In this document: piece after piece, positions 25,331 to 47,800 of the stretch
Numbering within the stretch: position 1 is the stretch's first letter
Layout of the letters: every line of letters begins with the position of its first letter
DNA from: Erpobdella octoculata
Taxonomy: Eukaryota > Annelida > Clitellata > Hirudinida > Erpobdellidae
Length of the DNA stretch: 64,000 bases
Assembly: GCA_963978895.1 (NCBI GenBank)
Contig: OZ022244.1
Span: 25,334,692 to 25,398,691, forward strand
Direction: 5' to 3'
Position numbers and translations under genes: made by a program
Notes under the pieces: model-generated
What the model saw: the letters and a program-made list of their open reading frames with translations, nothing else
What the model was told of the DNA's origin: nothing
Database searches by the model: none

Positions 25331-26743
25331 TACTATCATGTAAATATAATAAGACTTTGGTTTAAAATTCTTAGCAAATACTGCATTTTAGAATTTGCAG
25401 TCTATGTAAGTTTGTGTCTGTGTATACGTGTACGTGTTATGCGTGTACAACTTGTCGCCATTACCTTTTATACAAACTTTTATTTAGGTTAAAATCTCTG
25501 TTTGTGTGTGTGTGGGTGGGTGTGTGGCTTTCTCTGTACACAAATCTTGCAAGTAAAATATAACCAGCTTTTTGACTAGCTAGGAAGCTGAAACTTTCAG
25601 AATAGCTTTATATTGGATGACAATACATGATTCAATTGAAACAAAAACTTATTTTGAACATCTTTCGTATTTGTAAATCGAATGTATATAAAATTAAAGT
25701 TTGTGTTTAAAAACTCGTTTTTTCCTTTACTTGTTATACAAATTTGTATGCATAGTCTTTAGGTCAGGTTTCGTATAGCATTTTAATTATAGATTAGCAC
25801 ATTTTTTGGTTTTTAGTTTAGAAATAAACATCAAGCCACCCAACCATTACCAAACAGAACTCTACTTACTTTTTGGCACATTTCCTGATTCAATGGAAGG
25901 CAAATTAAAATAAATAGCAATACACAGAAATTACGGTTTCCAAGTTAGTTTAAGAAGCAGAACCATTTAATCGGGTATGAGAAAATATCAGAATATCATT
26001 CTGCTAGCATGAAGGTAATAATCCCTTTTCTCGTAAAGTAGGTCTAATAATTATAATTGTTGTTCCAATTGCAATTAGGAAAGATATAATTTACAGCAGT
26101 GATTATGATGAGGAGAATGATATTTTAACTAGAAAGTGTATGGCTGAATCTTATCATTTCTACTTAAAATAAATTATATTCATAAGTATGAATATGACGA
26201 TAGCAGCATTCACATGCTATCCGTGAATTTTGTCAAATAAGAAACACGTTGATTTTATCTTGTTAATTGCTCTAGAAAGGTAGCATAAGTTTTTTCAATT
26301 TTCAATGTTTATTTGGACATAAAAAATAAATTCGACATATGAGTAATATCAAATAAAAGTAAGATAAGTCCAAAAAGAAAGAATCAGAATCTAAAAGAAA
26401 AGTTTTCCTACTTATAAATCACCTTTAAGATTACGATGATATTTACATAATAACATTGTTTGATAAAAAAATAAAAAACACAAAGTAATAATAATAAACA
26501 AGTAAATTAAAAACGAATTTTTAAAACCAATGCTCTTATATGTAATTAAGACACAAATTTTGCAATCAATTTTTTCTTATATTACTCTTTTATTTTATAT
26601 TAAAGTCTGGCCTGGCGTAATATGGTTCGAAGAGCATTGCGATTTCCATTAAGCTCATAAACAAAAATTTTGCAATCAATTTTTTCTTATATTACTCTTT
26701 TATTTTATATTAAAGTCGCAATATACAACAAATAAATATAATA

Positions 26744-26791
<48 letters not shown>

Positions 26792-28897
26792 CCTCAAGAA
26801 AATTAACTAAATTAATTGACTTATTGTAAAACTAATAATTGAATATTGCATTGTCTTCTATCTTGAGCATGTATGCAAAATTTGAAAAAAATCTATCATC
26901 AGGAAGTGACTCAAAAATTGATTGCAAGATTTGAAACAGAGAAACAGACAGAGAAACAGAGCCGACGAGTTAATAAAAGCATTGGTAAAAAGACAAGTAA
27001 ACAAATAGATATTAGACACAAATGATGATAAAAAAACATAGAAATAAAAGAGAAGTAAAATTATTTAGTGAGAAAATATAATTTAGATAGTATCTTGAAA
27101 GATGCAAAACAAAATAGAAATGAAATTGACTTAGGAATACCACACCAGAGAACCAGCACATTTGATAGAAAACAGTTTTATACTTGTTTTAGCAAAATCC
27201 GAACAATATACACGACTAGAACGTAAGTTATAATTGTGTACACTGTTGGTTTCAAGGAAAAGAATATAAAAAGCTGAAGGAAACGAAGCATTGGAGTATT
27301 TAAATGTAAATTGACCAGTTACATTTAATTTTTTTGATTAACATTCAATAGATTATGTTCAATAAATTTTGCTTTTGTTGATGTGCTTGGAGGAAGTCGA
27401 AACATTATACGAATGTTATAAAGTACATATAGTAGTGTTTTTTGTCCGCTAATCCAATGTTTTTGTAGTAAGCAGATTGGTCAGGATGGGGTAGGCAAAC
27501 TTAAAGGCATGGATCAAATCATTAAATCAACGCCATCAAAGCGGTTTAATCGGAGCCCCTTTTATTTGAATGTTTCGGTTTAGAGAGTACAGAATTGTAA
27601 ACAATAAAAAAATGTTTTTAGCATTTCCATGCTTTTATTTTTAGCGGCATACGTAAATAGGCATATACACTCTAGGTAGTCATTTGCCATACTGTGTGTG
27701 GGCTATGAACATGTTTATGTTTAAAAAAAAACTATCTATGATCATTTTTGAGCATGCTTCCTTTGTCGATCGCTTGTTGCTCGTGCTTGTTCTTTAGTAT
27801 GTACATATATTCTTTTTCTTTATTATGTTTATTTCATTATTCGAATACAATTTTAATATGACAGACTATTAAAGTTTTTTGCCTTTTTAGTGAATTCTTT
27901 TAAAAATACGATTTTTTACTTTTTCAAATTAAAATATCAAAAATAGGAGGTTTTTTGAAACGCTTACAAGTTGACGCCATGGTAGTTTAGAGTTGTCAGG
28001 AAATGTCAACATTACCATGCAAAAGCAGGAAAGGAAGTAAATCTATGTTGAAAGTTTTAAAAAATTGAATACAACTCTAAATTTATGTTAAAAATGATAA
28101 AAACAATTAAATATAACAAAATATAATGTTTTTGATTAAATGTGTTTTGGATTGTGCAAGCAGTCTTGCTCCATCCGGAAAAATCATTTGCCTTTTCAAG
28201 GAAACTTTTAAGTAAAGCTTTTTTTATTTATTGCGCATTTAAAATGTGCATTTTAATAACAAATTTATAGAGTATGCAGTAAAATGTTATAAAAAATAGT
28301 GCTGCAACCATTAGGTACTCATGAATAAGCTATGAATACTCATGAATAATATAGATTTTTTAAATCTCTTTTAACTTCACCACCGGTCCTGTCTGCTTGC
28401 TTGCTTGCTCGAATGTTTGCAAGTCTTGAAAGTGAAATTTAACTAACTTTCCGTTATCCAATCGAACTGAAATTTAAAATATAAGTTCAATCCTCATGAC
28501 AATGCATTTTATTTAAGTTTGAAAATTGTCTGACATTTAAAAAAAATTATAAATAACAATTACTATTTATATAAAAAACGTCATCAAAATGGATTCTTGA
28601 ATTTCAAGATCTTTTTTCTTGTAGAAATCGAACCGAGCAATTGTTGTGGTGGCTTTTACAGCTGCGGGCGTACATTATTAAAAATTGAATAAGTAAAAAC
28701 ATATATATAAATAAAATTAAATCTCTTCGTTGCATAGATTCATAACAAAGTTCTGTTTGCAAAAAAAGAATGTTTACACCATTATGAAGTTTTGTTGTTG
28801 GCCCTATCCTGTCCTATCGGTATCGCGACCATTTTTATTGTAGTTGTTTGGATTCACTTTAATTTAATATAATTGTCTTATTTCGGGCTGAGATATA
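25331..28897. other. Intergenic upstream of cullin-3
   Basis: AT-rich with no recognisable gene. It contains a family R2 copy (26495-26995) with a TA microsatellite at 26745-26787. Near 28440 is another copy of the CTTTCCGTTATCCAATCGAA motif. No clear promoter element was identified above the cullin-3 start. Confidence 0.5.
26495..26995 (+). repeat. Interspersed repeat family R2, copy 1
   Basis: Begins AACAAGTAAATTAAAAACG and ends near GCATTGGTAAAAAG. The same blocks, including TATGCAAAATTTGAAAAAA, AGGAAGTGACTCAAAAATTG and GACGAGTTAATAAAAGC, recur at 53219-53570 and 53782-54000. A short internal duplication (TTTTGCAATCAATTTTTTC at 26556 and 26668) and a TA tract distinguish this copy. Confidence 0.75.
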
Positions 28898-39578
<10,681 letters not shown>

Positions 39579-39853
39579 GTGATGTCCAAGATATATAACG
39601 AAATGTAATTTGAATGGAATCGCAAATTTATGGAATTTCTTATTGTTATTTGTTTTCTTAATTTCCTCCCATCAGTAGAGAACTGGAATGCCATGTCGCG
39701 AAATGCCATATTATTATTATGTTTTATTATTTTTATTATTATTATTATTATTAGTCCTAAGTTTCATTGGTGTCAAGTTGATGATTTAGTGGACGAAAAT
39801 TGTGGTTGTTTCGTTTAGATCTGCTTAAATGAAAAAAATTTGATACCATAGCA

Positions 39854-39859
39854 AATAAA
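39854..39859 (+). promoter_or_regulatory. Candidate poly(A) signal of cullin-3
   Basis: AATAAA lies 276 bases after the cullin-3 stop codon, the first clean match downstream. In an AT-rich genome chance matches are common. Confidence 0.4.
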
Positions 39860-40534
39860 CATTACTAAGATTGTAACAGTTTTTTTTAATATTATTAAAC
39901 TGAAATATTGGAAAAATTAAAAAAACATCGCAAGTTTGTTTTTGTATTTCTGGCATTGAATAGTATGTGCCTATTGGTCTTGGTATTTAATTATTTTGGA
40001 TCTACTTTTCATGTAAATGTTTCTGGGATCGGTTTTCATCTCCTGTGTAGCTTCCACCTTCCTGGTCTTGTCTAACTTTTCCTTTATTACCATACTTTTA
40101 GAGCTAATTAAATTAGCTAGTTTTAAATTTGAAAATTTTGAAGAGATTGAAGAAAGATATTCTGTACGAGTTCTTTACTTTGCCAACACTTAAAATGCAT
40201 AGATTTTAGATTTCAGGAATGGTCTCATTGGTAATGTTGGCAATTTATCACCGCACCAGCCAAAAAGTGCATTTTTTTAACCAATAAACCGATACGGTTA
40301 AACTTATTAACCCATCGCAGCAAAATGTATATTATATATATATATATATATATAGTGGGTATCAATAATTTTAGTGTTTCTCAATATTTTCCATTTCGCC
40401 CCCTTAGGCGATGTGCCCCCCATAACATCAGTCAATCCATAGATATCTATGAGTCAATCAATCCTGTTATTTTTATAGCGCTAGTGTTATTTCCGTGGCG
40501 TTCAGTAGCGCTCGGTCATAAACTGATCGAACAG

Positions 40535-41726
40535 CAGAGATGGGCACTTTAACTACTGTAGTTGCAACTACTGTAGTTATAACTACATTGTTAGTAGTTA
40601 TACAGTAGTTATAACTACTTTTGTTTTTAGGTAGTTGCCATGTAGTTATAACTACTTTTATGATCTAGTTAAGTAGTTATAACTATTTACGATTATTTAA
40701 CTACTTTTAGTTAGGACTGAAGCAAAACTAAACTAGGTATGCAAAAGCGCATTAAACCAAGTTATGAAACCAATAGTAATTGCCATCAATGTACGGCAAG
40801 GGGAGAGGACAACATACCTGGGTCATCTCATTCCGACTATAATTGAATTGCGATCAAAACTTGAAAGATCAACAGACAAATTGGTAGCTCCTCTTGTGGA
40901 GGCCTTGACCTCTGGCATCAAGAAGCGCTTTCAGTCTATCTTAACAAACGATGAACACTTGATTGCGTCTGTGCTTCTACCACAGTTCAAGTTAAATTTC
41001 CTATTGGGAGCCAAAAGATTGGATGTCAAACGGAAAGTGCTAACATATATTCAACAACTTGCAGATTAGACTACTGAAATTTGTGGAAACTGCCGACAAG
41101 ACACAGCTGCAACTGAATTTAGTAGACATGAAGACAATGATGATTTGTATGAGTTTTCCTAGCAAAGAACTGGAAGATTATCTGAGATCTAAAGCTTCGA
41201 ATGTTCAGTCACTAAAGGATTATTCATCTATACAGAGCGTGTTCATGAAATCAAATTCTACGCTTCCCAGCAGCTCAGCTGTTGAACGATTATTTAGTAT
41301 TGCTGGATCATTCCATTGTTACCGCTACAGAGATGCAAAATGACCGACACTTTGTTTGATCGTATGTTATTTTTGAAGAGTCGTTCCAGTTTGAACAATT
41401 GTTCTACTTCTTTGTGATTCAAATTTTATGTATGAACTAAATAACACTTTATTTTCATTATTAAATAATATTTTATATCCATTAAAGGCAAATTTGTTTT
41501 GTTTTTATTTTTTATTTGCATAAGTAAATATACATTTATATACATTTTTATGTTTTCTTAAAAAGTAGTTGAAAAGTAGTTCACTACTTTAGTAGTAGTT
41601 AACGAAGTAGTTATAACTACCTCTCTTCTAAAGTAGTTAACATGTACCGTAGTTATAACTACTTCTGTCATGAGGTAGTTTGTAGGTAGTTATAACTACA
41701 ATTGAAGTAGTTAGTGCCCATCACTG
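40535..41726 (+). mobile_element. Deleted hAT transposon with 8-bp TSD
   Basis: Inverted ends CAGAGATGGGCACT and the inverse of CAGTGATGGGCACT bound 1192 bases; TCGAACAG is duplicated perfectly at 40527-40534 and 41727-41734. Both subterminal regions carry many copies of the palindrome GTAGTTATAACTAC (for example near 40570, 40605, 40633, 41609, 41649, 41687), likely transposase-binding sites. The element sits inside repeat R3; a second R3 copy at 58028 shows the unoccupied sequence. Only the C-terminal part of a transposase remains. Confidence 0.95.
40764..41427 (+). pseudogene. hAT transposase, C-terminal remnant
   Basis: Frame 40764-41069 encodes a typical hAT stretch (DKLVAPLVEALTSGIKKRF, LIASVLLPQFKLNFL). 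An in-frame stop at 41067 and a shift lead into 41059-41343 (FPSKELEDYL, LPSSSAVERLFSIAG, the hAT dimerisation block), and a second shift continues as KMTDTLFDRMLFLKSR to a stop near 41427. The catalytic N-terminal half is deleted, so it cannot be active. Confidence 0.88.
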
Positions 41727-42466
41727 TCGAACAGTTTAAGTCCACGACGGAAAACAGTGAGTGAAGTAGAGTTAGTAAGAGATGCAGGAAGAGAGTTCCA
41801 GAGTAGGAGAAAGAGCGTTTAGCAAAAGAATGCAAAACAGTACCTAGGTATATACGAAAAGAGAGGAAGATCGAAGACAGGACTTAGGAAGGATTTGTAT
41901 TAAGTTAGGTAGGGTGGAAAAAGCAATTTTTAATTTTAAACATTAGTAGACAAATTTTAAAAAGCCCCGTATATTTAAGAGGAAACCACGGAGAAGAACA
42001 AAAGATGGAAAGATATGAGAAAAGTAAGAGGTGCAAAACGTGCCGCAAAATTGAGGGCTTTAGAAAGAGGATGAAGGGTAGTGTCAGGGGGATCAGAATA
42101 GAGAGAATTTCAATAGTCAATTCGAGACGGAATGAGAGAAGAGACTAGAAGTTGTATAGAGAAAGAATAGGCGTCAATAGTCGCTTGCGGGCCTGTATTA
42201 AGCAAGTGTGCCCAAAGTAAATAAGAGTAAATCCTGTTATAGGTACTTTTAAATTTTTATGTTAATTTTTTACGTCAGTGGAAAAACAAAAGCTGGCGCG
42301 TACCTATTGTTTTCGCTGAAATAAATAAAACACATAGGTTTTTAGCAGAGATATTATCTATGGTTTTTTTAGGTTTTATATTTTTGATAGACGTGAGAAA
42401 GTATCTACTTTCGGTTAGTTATGCAACATATGGGAAATCCGGGCGTCTCGGTGTGATTGAGCGAAA

Positions 42467-44520
42467 ATGGCTAGTAGGACTTACACCACAAGATCACGGA
42501 CTCAAAATGTGAGAAACCAATCCACTGCTGAACCATTGAGAAACAATGGACAGAATCAGACTGAGACTGAGAGGATTCTCAGGTTAGAATCTAAATCTAA
42601 CTTTAAAACTTTAATCTGGTACAAACGTACAAACGACTAACTCTATAACTTATAACTAACTACTAACTAGTTAACTAACTGTACTCTAACCAGTCTAACC
42701 AGTTAAGTAAAAAGTCTAAACTAGTCTATACTTCTAACTGCTAAAGAAAGTAAAAGTAAATAATATAATATAATTGTACTGTAATTAACATTTCTACAGC
42801 GTTTCCTTATAGTAAAACAAAATGATTATGTTTATGATTTATGAAAAACAATTTTGTCAGTTAAACTGATTTTTTACTTGTAAGTTCTATAATATCTGAT
42901 ATTTAAAATTGTTTAAATATTTCCTAGATATGAAGGGTTTACTGTGATTGCCCCAAATGAAAGAAAGAGACAAGAATTAAATAAAGGTTTTTTTTAAGAA
43001 GTTATTATTAATTGTTTGATCTATTTTGTTGCATATTCAAACTCAGTTAATTTGATATAATATTACATTAAGTAATTTAAAAAAAAAAATTCCACGGTGA
43101 TTCAATTGAGAAGAAATCTTTAGTCAACAAAAATATAATTTTGAAGATTTTTTTATGTTCCGTTCTGAATAAGAATAAGCTAAAAATTCTTTGATATTTA
43201 TGGTTAAAATTTATTTTATTACATGTCAAGTTAAATTTAAAAAATTTGAAATATTTCACAGTTTTCACTGCTTAGTAATCTTTTGTTTAATCTATTGTCA
43301 TTATTGATTGCTTAGTAAAAGTACAACTCATTGTAGTTGGTGTTTTTGTAACAGGGGGAAGCAATTTTTTTTGTAGCCATTGACAATGATGAAAGAAAGG
43401 TGCAAGAGCACGAGGAAAGAAAAAAGCAAAGCCTTCCTAGGTGTAATTATGTTGGATCTCTTGGAGGCTCCTCAGTTACAAATGCTGGAGTGTCATCTAA
43501 CTTGATCAGTAATTCTGTTCAAAACAAAAAAACTCAGGGAACGAAACAGGTCTGAGCTGCTCAACGTGGAATACATTTTTTTAAATTTTGTTTCTCCAAG
43601 CCTCTACAACATTTTAATATTGGCTGTCAATTTGTTGTACTTAATTTTTTTTATCTGTTATTTCGCTCTTTTGATATATTTGTATCTATTTTCTGTTATT
43701 AACTTCTTGTTCTCAAGTGCTATATGTTATTATTATATCTAATAAGATCAAATTTAAATTTAAATTGTCAGGATTACCGAGCGGAAGGAAGAAGGCAAGA
43801 AAATGTTCAAATTGCTAAAATGAAAGAACATCAACGTCAGATGGTGTGTATTAATGTCCCAATAACTAAATATTTTTAATTTATCCACTCATTCGTTTCT
43901 ATTAAATCAACAAACTTGATTTTTTGTTTTTATTAGAAGTGCTTCTTTGAGCTTTATACAAATTTAACATTTGAATGAATAATTATTTGTTGGAGCATTT
44001 AAGTAACTTATCCTGATTTCTTAAGTTTGAGTTAATTGTCTTTTTGTTTTGTATTGATAGCCATGCTTCAGAACATTATGAAAAGCATGCAAATATTTGT
44101 AATAATAATAACAATGTATATTTGTTTTTATTTTAACATTTTTAACATCGTTTTAGACCAAAAGAAATGAAGAAAGAGAAAAAGAAAGGAAAGAAAAGCT
44201 TGATGTCGACAGGAAATTGTAATTTTTGAAAATATGAATGCTTAACAATTATATACATATTATCTTTGGCTTTGTGTCGATTATATGTTGTGTATGATTA
44301 CAATAGATGTTTTCACACAAGTTTTTAAACCCAATTATTAAAATAATATTTTATTGTCAGTTATTCAATTCATTGAAATATATTAAAAACAAGGCACGCA
44401 TTTGATTCTGCTCAGCTGTTACTCTGTTTATTCTTTTGTAGGAAAATGGAGAATTTTTTAGCCGGACTCGAGAAGAAGACATCACAAAAGCCAGAATATG
44501 ATTCAAATGAAAGGACTTGA
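42467..44520 (+). CDS. EPSTI1-like coiled-coil protein
   Basis: Six exons, 186 codons: 42467-42582, 42928-42986, 43377-43549, 43772-43843, 44157-44218, 44442-44520; all junctions are GT-AG and keep phase. The start MASRTYTTRSRTQNV follows CGAAA. It resembles epithelial-stromal interaction protein 1: GFTVIAPNERKRQEL aligns with the YTLIAPN-RRNEI block, a short Arg/Lys/Glu helix leads to NYVGSLGGSS (the LGGSQS block), then a charged helix DYRAEGRRQENVQIAKMKEHQ and EREKERKEKLD, and a C-terminal NFLAGLEKK like AFLDRLQGK. It is shorter than the vertebrate protein. In vertebrates EPSTI1 is interferon-induced; nothing here shows regulation. Identification rests on short blocks; a generic coiled-coil protein is the alternative. 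Confidence 0.75.
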
Positions 44521-44830
44521 ATGGAGACTTTGTCGAAGAATCCTTCGCTGAGAACTACTGATTTGAAGATGAACATTGTTTATTATTATTATTACTGGGT
44601 TGGCATCATGAGATGGTGTTGTAGTAGATTCACTCAGTTGTATTGTTTCCATCAGTTTTGGTGTAACAAATCCATGCTGACGCGTTTCGATTATTATTAT
44701 GCATTGTCTTTTATTATGCTGGTGGTTTTAACATATCACACTTATACGTATTTGAAAACAGGTAAATGTCTTGCATCGTGTATGTTTGTCGAAAACCTTA
44801 AAACTGTTCTGCTGCTCTAAAGAATTTACG

Positions 44831-47800
44831 TCATGCTAAGTAAAAAGTTACTGTTTTCGTTTTCTGAGGTTCTTGTGTATTTAATTTCGCCAGCGTTTTT
44901 GGGGTAGCGTGAAACTTGAGGAATTTGTTTTCTGCTTCGAGTTCATCTTTACGGAGAGTCAATCGATGGATTTCTTCTTTTAGTGTGTCGATTTCATCTT
45001 TCACTGTGAACACAAGATGAGCTTTTACTAATTCCTGAAAGAAGAAATAAGTTGTATGAGTGAGATATTTTTAATTAGGATGTCTAAAGTTAACTCTAAA
45101 AGAACATAGAACTAAATTTTTGAAATTTAACTCTGGCCAGAAAGGAGTTCTGTCTCATCAAGCTGTGTAGTCTTTTTATATATAAATGACTGTCTGTCTT
45201 TTATACAAATACAAACCACTGGATCAATTTCAACGAAATTTGGCATGGAGGTAGATCTCAAAAAGGAGAAAAATGGACAGTTTTGATTTGTTATGGCCAA
45301 AAAACTTCACAGGCTAGAAGTTCCTAGGTACAAACATCCAAGGTTATTGCGTAGCAAAGTTCAAGTTTCGTTTACGTAACAAAGTTTGAAGAAAGTTTCA
45401 AGCAACTTTTAACAAATCTTTTTCACGTTTTATGAACAAAAAGAAGTTACGATGGAGAGGAAGAAAGAAAGGGAGAGCGATTGGGAAAGGTAGGGCGAGT
45501 GGGTGCGTGAATGGGAGAGGGAGAAGAATAAAGAAAGAGAAAAACCCCGGGAGACCCCGATATTTAATTAATAAATTAGAAGAAACCGAAATAGATAACA
45601 AAATCATTGACTGAGTAAATGTATATTTATGTTTGACTAACGGTTACCGGGCATTGTCCGGGGTTCTTAGAGGTTTTTCTATCGTTTTTCTCTCTCGCTC
45701 CCGTTTTTTTCTCGCTCCGCTTGCTCTCCTGCTCCTTCTCGCTTTCCCGTTTCTTTTCCCTTCCCCACTCACTCTCCCGGTCGAAGTCGAAACTTTCAAA
45801 CATTGTTGCGTAAACTAAATTCGAATTTTTGTTACGCAGTAACAATGTTTGTTCCTCAAAAATAAAAAATAGCTGATAACCGGTAGAGGGAGTGGTAGGG
45901 GTAGGGGTGTCATTTCAGCAAAACCGTAGAGGGGCAAGATGTTTATAAAACCTACAAATACCAACATTTTAACATTTTATTTTTTTAATGCTATACTTTT
46001 CCTCTCAAAATGTTGATACCAAGGGAAAGAGTTGCAAATACTTTCATAAAAGTGTTTAAGTTTTTATATTTTCTTCCCCCAAAAAATTATGTCCGGAGAA
46101 GGAGGTAAATTATTGTAACTAGTAGCGGATTAATGGGGAACCACGTCGTGCGCCACCGTGCTGTCCCCTAAAATATTTTTTTATTAATTTATCATTATTT
46201 TTCAAACTACATTTTTGTAATATTTATCTAAACGAAATGGATTAGTATACAATTATAAAGCAGTTTCATTGATGTTAGTACAGTCTACAACAACATTTTC
46301 TTAATTAAGAAAGAATTGACAAAAATCATAAAATAAGTTTTACACTGTTCACGAATTTGTATTAACAATGAATGTAGCTGCTTATAAACAAATTAGAATT
46401 TCTACAACGCTGACCGACCCTAAAAGCTATATAGGAGACGCTTTTTAAATATTCACATTGATTGATTGAAAAAAATGTTAAAAGCACAATATCTTAAGAA
46501 TTACTATAAGAAAGTTATCTTCATTCATTCCTTAGACAAAAAGGTAAATTATATCAAAGCTAGGTGTTTTCCAGCTAGTGTTTCATTCTTCCTGTGCACT
46601 TTTTAATTTCTCAAAACCTTCAAAGGTTCACAGGAATGCATGAAAATAGATTTAAATTTTACTTTGAAGTTGATATATCATCACTTGCAGCATTTTACCA
46701 AAACTATGGTTATGGAAGCGGATGTGGCTATGTAGTTATGTGTCAGTTTCATATTTTTAAATTTGTATATTTTCAAAACCGCCCTAAACATTATAAAAAC
46801 ATGTAAATATTTGTCCATAATTGTTATGATAATGCAAGATTTCCAGAGTCATATTTCAAATCATGCTAAAGTAAAAATATTTTGTGAAATAAGTCATGTC
46901 ATGGGAAAGTATATAATATATTTAATTCTGCTTTTACCTGTTACAAGAGCTGATGTATACAATTCGAGTTCCCCTTTTACATTTGTGAAAACCAGTCACA
47001 GAAGTACAATGACTGAACACAGGCTGAATGCATTTCTTCTAATGTTTGAACTCAATGACAATGACATTTCTAACATCTTTGTCGCAAATTACCCAAGGAA
47101 GGAGTTTTTTAGCATCTTAAAGAATAATACTTTTCAGAAAATTAGTATTTTAGCATAAAAACCTTTTCTAACTAATTTGTTGTAGATATTATCAGTGGAT
47201 TTGATATTTTGAGCAGAACCTTTAAACTCTTAAAGTTAAAATTACCAGTTATGAAGGTGGAGTTGCTTGAAGCCCAGTACACACTGGTACCAGTCGTTCG
47301 GCACCAGAATCTGGAGTGTGTGTCACGAAAACCGCGTCCAGAAATTATGTTAATTTATGCACGTCCAGATTCTGGTGCCAGATTTTCCCGGCCGATGCAT
47401 GTTCTATTTCTCTCCAGAACTGGTTGAGAAACTCACGCTCTGATTGGGTGATTGGTTTGTTTAGGTACTTTTATTGTAATTAATAGAAGTTACGATGGAG
47501 TGGACCGATGATAAAGTGCTTGAATTGATCAGACTGTTTGACCTCTTTATGACAAAATATTGAAGACACAATAAAAATGATTACATAAAAATACTCGTAC
47601 GATGTTTTCTGATCCAAGAAAGTCTATTTAAATGAGTTCAGACAGTTCATTTTCTTTGAAAGTCTATTTAAACGAGTTATATACACCACCAAAGATTGTT
47701 TTATTACATTTTACAAGCCTTTTGATTCAAGAATAGTTGGGTGGGTGGTTCAAACTCCAGAAACCTCTCACACTTGGGTGTGCCAATGATAACGACAGCA

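Larger units (their letters stand above)
40440..42230. repeat. Interspersed repeat R3, split by the hAT element
   Basis: The left part (about 40440-40534) contains TTTCCGTGGCGTTCAGTAGC and the right part resumes at 41727 with TTTAAGTCCACGACGGAAAA and GGAAGAGAGTTCCAGAG. The copy at 58020-58232 has both parts joined. The right portion runs to roughly 42230 without coding features. Family unknown. Confidence 0.75.
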
